Assembly: GCA_015065885.1 (NCBI GenBank)
Contig: SVPJ01000019.1
Coordinates: 1-43,669 of the forward strand
Direction of reading: 5' to 3'
Source: Oscillospiraceae bacterium
GTDB lineage: Bacteria; Bacillota; Clostridia; Oscillospirales; Acutalibacteraceae
Length of the DNA stretch: 43,669 bases
Of this stretch, positions 40,628 to 43,669 are shown in pieces. The notes beneath the pieces are model-generated. The model did not search any database, was not told the origin of the DNA, and saw only the letters and a list, made by a program, of their open reading frames with translations. Position 1 is the first letter of the stretch; every line of letters begins with the position of its first letter. A program made the position numbers and the translations under genes.

Positions 40628-42073
40628 ATGTTTTTTTCAGGCATTGATCCCACTTTAACAGTGGAAAAACTGCAAACCGCGCAAGAAGGACAATTTTTCG
40701 ACAGAAAAAGTTCCCGCCTTGCGTCTCGCGATTTTGCTCATCATCTTTCAGCGTTCGCAAACGCTTCCGGAGGACTCGTCGTTCTTGGAATAGAGGATAA
40801 TGGCGAGATAACAGGCGTTTCTCTTGAAAAAGAAAATGAATTTCGCAAAACCGCACTCGATCATTTGCAAACAATGCCCAAATATAAACTTGAAATTATC
40901 GATTGTCCGTTAACTTCCGGAGCATCTGGTAAAATTATGCTGTTTCACATTGAAGCCAATGTCAACGAAATAATTAAGACGAAATCAGGAGATGCCTATC
41001 TTCGCGTCGGTGATTCTTCTCGAAAATTGAACTCCGAGCAATTATCGGCTTTGGAATACTCCAAGGGGCTAAAAAGTTTTGAAGCGAGAACTATAGATGA
41101 CGCCACTTTAGAAGACTTGGATCAACGATTGATTCAAAAATATGTAGACGTCTTAAACCCTGCTGCCAGTTCGCATTTGGAAGTCTTAAAAGGGCGTGGG
41201 CTCATTCGAGAAAAAGAAGGCAATTACGAAATAACCGTTGCGGCAATTTTGCTGTTTGGCAAACAGCCTACTCGTTTTCTGCCGGGAGCAAGAGTCCGTT
41301 TCCTTAGATACGAAGGTATCGTGGCGGAAGTCGGTGAAAAGTTCAACCTTGTAAAAGACATTACTTTTGAAGAACCCCTTGATCAATTGCTGATTTCCGG
41401 ACAACGATTGTTAGAATCTCAAATGAGAGAATTTCAGCAATTAAGCAAAGACGGTGTGTTTAAGAAGATACCGGAATATCCTGCCTTTGCTTGGCTTGAA
41501 GGTTTGGTTAACGCCGTGGTTCATCGAGATTATTCCATACAAGGCGATTATGTGCGTATTACCATGTTCGATGACCGAATTGAATTTACGAGCCCCGGTT
41601 GTTTGCCTAATATTGTTACTGTCGACAATATACAAACAACTAGATTTTCGAGAAATCCGATGATCGCTCGAGTTTTAAGTGATTTCGGTTGGGTGAGAGA
41701 ATTAAACGAAGGTGTAAAAAGAATCTATACTGATATGCAATCATTTTTTCTTGATCCACCTGTTTTTAGTGAGCCGAACGGAAACACGGTTAAGCTGGTG
41801 CTGAAGAACAACATTGCCACAAGATCCGTTAGAAGAATCGCATCCCAAATCCCTGCATGGAGTGAGTATTGGAAATCACTTAGTCCTCTTGATCAGGCAA
41901 TAATTTTCTACATCGCCAATCTTGACCGATGCACGCCTAGAGATCTCGCAGAACTAACGGGGCGGTCGCGCCCAACTGTAAGTAAACGTGTTCAGCAATT
42001 GATCGAGAATAAGATACTTGAAGAACACAGCACCTCACCTCAGGATCCTACAAAATATTATACTTTGAAGTGA
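40628..42073 (+). CDS. Schlafen AlbA_2 and HATPase_c_4 regulator-like protein
   Basis: A 481-residue protein. The N-terminal AlbA_2 (Schlafen) domain has EGQFFDRKSSRLASRDFAHH, then LSAFANASGGLVVLGIEDNG and a Gly-Asp-Ala-Tyr strand (SGDAYLRVGDSSR). The middle HATPase_c_4-type region has AWLEGLVNAVVHRDYSIQGD and DDRIEFTSPGCLP (about 288-330). The C terminus is a winged helix (CTPRDLAELTGRSRPTVSKR). Such proteins are often annotated as RecG helicases, but no helicase motifs are present. The gene is clearly lower in GC and uses AT-rich codons unlike its neighbours, so it was probably acquired. Start ATG 40628 after GGAAGGAGAG. Nothing links it to a partner gene. Confidence 0.88.
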   Translation: MFFSGIDPTLTVEKLQTAQEGQFFDRKSSRLASRDFAHHLSAFANASGGLVVLGIEDNGEITGVSLEKENEFRKTALDHLQTMPKYKLEIIDCPLTSGASGKIMLFHIEANVNEIIKTKSGDAYLRVGDSSRKLNSEQLSALEYSKGLKSFEARTIDDATLEDLDQRLIQKYVDVLNPAASSHLEVLKGRGLIREKEGNYEITVAAILLFGKQPTRFLPGARVRFLRYEGIVAEVGEKFNLVKDITFEEPLDQLLISGQRLLESQMREFQQLSKDGVFKKIPEYPAFAWLEGLVNAVVHRDYSIQGDYVRITMFDDRIEFTSPGCLPNIVTVDNIQTTRFSRNPMIARVLSDFGWVRELNEGVKRIYTDMQSFFLDPPVFSEPNGNTVKLVLKNNIATRSVRRIASQIPAWSEYWKSLSPLDQAIIFYIANLDRCTPRDLAELTGRSRPTVSKRVQQLIENKILEEHSTSPQDPTKYYTLK

Positions 42074-42180
42074 TTTTGAAAATGCTACTTGTAGAAATAT
42101 AGTGTTACTTTAAAACGAATGTTTCATCATTGCTACTATATGTGGTTAAGAATTCATATAGAGTACACAATATATTGATA

Positions 42181-42225
42181 AATACTTAAAAATACTTAAA
42201 AATACTTAAAAATACTTAAAAATAC
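42181..42225. repeat. 10-bp tandem repeat
   Basis: The unit AATACTTAAA is repeated four times in perfect register, then decays to AATACGAAAC. It sits in an AT-rich, gene-free stretch (42074-42232) downstream of the AlbA_2 gene. The 10-base period equals about one helical turn. Confidence 0.9.
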
Positions 42226-42232
42226 GAAACAA

Positions 42233-42270
42233 GGGGGCTGTCGCGTTAAGAGGCAGCCCCCTTCCTTTTT
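42233..42270 (+). terminator. Terminator downstream of the AlbA_2 gene and tandem repeat
   Basis: An 8-bp stem GGGGGCTG/CAGCCCCC followed by TTCCTTTTT. A second small dyad CAACCGCTT/AAGCGGTTG follows at 42273-42293. Confidence 0.75.
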
Positions 42271-42290
42271 CGACAACCGCTTGTAAGCGG

Positions 42291-42319
42291 TTGCATTTTG
42301 CGACTTTTTGTGATATACT
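42291..42319 (+). promoter_or_regulatory. Promoter of the cobalamin riboswitch unit
   Basis: TTGCAT at 42291-42296 and TATACT at 42314-42319 with a 17-base spacer. The -10 sits just ahead of the aptamer's first stem, so the aptamer begins near the transcript start. Confidence 0.7.
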
Positions 42320-42323
42320 CCCC

Positions 42324-42491
42324 TTGTCCGCGGTCGAGGAAGCAGGTGGGATTCCTGCACGAGCCCGTCGCCGTGAGGTGCATTTTTGCAGTACCGTCTT
42401 ATCCGCCGCCGCAGGCGGAGACACGCCATTGGGAATCCCCCGAGAAGGCCGACGGTATTTGGCACTTAAGTCGAAATACTCGCGCGGACAA
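42324..42491 (+). ncRNA. Cobalamin (B12) riboswitch
   Basis: Conserved aptamer pieces in order: GAAGCAGGTGGGATTCCTGC, CGAGCCCGTCGCCGTGAG, GAGAAGGCCGAC and the B12-box-like AAGTCGAAATACTCGCGC. The closing stem pairs TTGTCCGCG (42324-42332) with CGCGGACAA (42483-42491). A CCCATC/GATGGG dyad (42494-42526) lies between the aptamer and the ribosome site and may be the switching element. It controls a DUF4430 lipoprotein and an S component, both consistent with B12 uptake. Confidence 0.88.
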
Positions 42492-42552
42492 AACCCATCA
42501 CTGCGTTACGAGTGCTGACGGATGGGAAAACAAAACTAAGGAGATATGCACA

Positions 42553-43005
42553 ATGAACAAGACACGCAAACACAACTTGCTGTCGTCGCTTCTGTGTGCA
42601 GTGCTGATTGCGGCTATGGCACTGAGCATGATGGGGTGTAACGAACAGCCGAAAGAAGAGCCGAAGATTCCGACTGCCGCAACCACAACCGAGGGCACTG
42701 CTGCCACGACCGTGGCAAAGGTAACCTTCACCTTCACCGTAACCGATAAGGGTGGTAATTCGAAGGATTTCACCATCGCAACCGACAAGAAAACCGTGGG
42801 TGACGCACTGCTGGCGGAAGGTCTGATCGAAGGTGAAAACGGCGCATACGGCTTGTATGTAAAAACGGTGAACGGGATCACCGCCGATTATGACACGGAC
42901 AGCACCTACTGGGCGTTTTACGTGAACGGTGAATACGCTTCAAAGGGTGTGGATCAGACCGAAGTCGTGGAAGGCGCGAAGTACGCCTTTAAGGTAGAGG
43001 GCTGA
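42553..43005 (+). CDS. DUF4430 lipoprotein, transcobalamin-like (probable B12-binding)
   Basis: A 150-residue surface lipoprotein. The basic N terminus and hydrophobic segment (LLSSLLCAVLIAAMALSMMG) end at a lipidation cysteine (about residue 33), followed by a Thr/Ala/Pro-rich spacer. The mature domain begins VTFTFTVTDKGGNSKDFTIA and has the DUF4430 signature of DALLAEGLI, a GLYVKTVNGI strand, and YWAFYVNGEYASKGVDQTEV. This domain resembles the beta domain of human intrinsic factor and transcobalamin. With a cobalamin riboswitch upstream and an ECF S component one base downstream (TGATG), a B12-capturing role is likely but inferred. AAGGAG precedes the ATG. Confidence 0.87.
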   Translation: MNKTRKHNLLSSLLCAVLIAAMALSMMGCNEQPKEEPKIPTAATTTEGTAATTVAKVTFTFTVTDKGGNSKDFTIATDKKTVGDALLAEGLIEGENGAYGLYVKTVNGITADYDTDSTYWAFYVNGEYASKGVDQTEVVEGAKYAFKVEG

Positions 43006-43523
43006 TGAAACTCACTGTGCGCCAAACCGCCGTGTTTGCCATGTTGGGGGCGTTGATGTTCGCCACCAAAAAAGCGATGGAGTTTTTGCCGAACATCCAC
43101 CTTGTCGGCGTGTTTATCGTCGCCGCCACGGTGGTATACCGTGTGCGTGCGCTGTATCCGCTGTATTTGTTCGTTCTGCTGGACGGCTTGCTTTCAGGGT
43201 TTTCCATGTGGTGGGTGCCCTATCTGTATGTTTGGACGGTGCTGTGGGGTGCCGCTATGTTGCTCCCCCGCCGTCTGCCGCCGCGTATCGCACCCTTCGT
43301 GTGGGGTGGAGTGTGCGGCTTGCACGGGTTGCTGTTCGGGGTGCTGTACGCCCCCGCGCAGGCACTCTTTTTCGGCTTGTCGTTTGAAGGAACGCTCACG
43401 TGGATCGCGGCAGGATTGCCGTTTGATGCCATTCACGGAGCAAGCAATTTCGTGAGCGGTGTTTTGCTGATCCCACCGCTGGTGGCGGTGATGCGCCGCG
43501 TGGAAAAAGGAACACACGAATAA
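43005..43523 (+). CDS. ECF transporter S component, probably cobalamin (CbrT-like)
   Basis: A 172-residue integral membrane protein with about six hydrophobic segments, starting VRQTAVFAMLGALMFATKKA, the usual S-component entry into helix 1 with small residues for docking on EcfT. The pair LYPLYLFVLLDGLLSGFSMW and YVWTVLWGAAMLLP are typical of the group with cobalamin-regulated promoters. Substrate is inferred from the upstream riboswitch and lipoprotein. No ATPase or EcfT genes are in this window, so it would use the shared module. Start overlaps the preceding stop by one base; a hairpin terminator follows. Confidence 0.85.
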   Translation: MKLTVRQTAVFAMLGALMFATKKAMEFLPNIHLVGVFIVAATVVYRVRALYPLYLFVLLDGLLSGFSMWWVPYLYVWTVLWGAAMLLPRRLPPRIAPFVWGGVCGLHGLLFGVLYAPAQALFFGLSFEGTLTWIAAGLPFDAIHGASNFVSGVLLIPPLVAVMRRVEKGTHE

Positions 43524-43524
43524 A

Positions 43525-43562
43525 AAACGGGCTGTCACGTCGCCGTGACAGCCCGTTTCATT
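43525..43562 (+). terminator. Terminator of the B12 uptake unit
   Basis: A 15-bp stem AAACGGGCTGTCACG/CGTGACAGCCCGTTT with a TCGC loop. Nothing else is recognised to the window end (43669). Confidence 0.9.
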
Positions 43563-43669
43563 TCGCCGTAAGCAGAGGAGGCATATCCGAACCCGATTTT
43601 AACGGGCCGATTTTCCCCTCGGCTGTGTTAAAATACTGTTTTTAGCCTTGCCGATGAAAAAATCGGCTC

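Noticed and set aside
40628-42073. Annotation as ATP-dependent DNA helicase RecG
   Set aside because: Database names of this type are common for AlbA_2 proteins, but no Walker A, DExx or other helicase motifs are present.
42181-42225. CRISPR or VNTR with coding potential
   Set aside because: The 10-bp units have no spacers and lie in a gene-free AT-rich stretch.

Overview
The window is a GC-rich chromosomal segment from a low-GC-phylum (Firmicutes/Bacillota) bacterium, most likely an uncultured gut-type Clostridia of the Oscillospiraceae kind. This rests on the Firmicutes-style origin order (mnmG, small ORF, mnmE, jag, yidC, yidD, rnpA, rpmH | dnaA, dnaN, S4 protein, recF, remB, gyrB, gyrA), the AGGAGG-type ribosome binding sites, consensus TTGACA/TATAAT promoters, ECF-type vitamin uptake genes with TPP and cobalamin riboswitches, and a DUF4321 protein. 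The family-level placement is inference.

Layout. 109-7773 is the leftward arm of the replication origin: tRNA modification (mnmG, mnmE), membrane insertion (yidC, yidD, jag), RNase P protein and ribosomal protein L34. Between jag and mnmE the core order is broken by about 1.2 kb holding a truncated SLOG-like pseudogene, an XRE repressor-like gene, a perfect 18-bp inverted repeat and two near-identical 160-bp repeat copies. 7774-9688 holds an AT-rich gap, dnaA, and a dnaA-dnaN spacer with clustered DnaA boxes followed by DnaA-trio-like triplets, the likely unwinding site. 9689-20675 is the rightward arm (dnaN, S4 gene, recF, a small membrane protein, remB, gyrB, gyrA). Between gyrB and gyrA lie five extra genes: four YcxB-like membrane proteins and an SGNH esterase.

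20676-31934 is accessory and metabolic. It holds a palindromic repeat element, a glycoside hydrolase with a divergent AraC regulator, a tRNA/RNA-type methyltransferase, a TPP-riboswitch-controlled ThiT thiamine transporter, tRNA-Arg(ACG) followed by repeats carrying pieces of its own 3' end, a cytidine deaminase, a large two-domain beta-helix protein, a GH2 enzyme, maf, and an alpha/beta hydrolase. The last two share a palindromic divergent promoter. The carbohydrate enzymes have no visible signal peptides, so they probably act on imported oligosaccharides in the cytoplasm.

31974-43669 contains a DUF4321 protein, a U32 peptidase-family protein (RlhA-like), zapA, an acidic-linker protein of unknown function, and a four-gene ABC/GldG/DUF4340 operon. 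These are followed by a lower-GC, probably acquired Schlafen AlbA_2/HATPase regulator with a 10-bp tandem repeat downstream. The window closes with a cobalamin-riboswitch unit encoding a DUF4430 (transcobalamin-like) lipoprotein and an ECF S component.

All protein calls come from reading translated sequence and recalled family features; no database search was run. Positions of promoters, operators and hairpins were located by eye.
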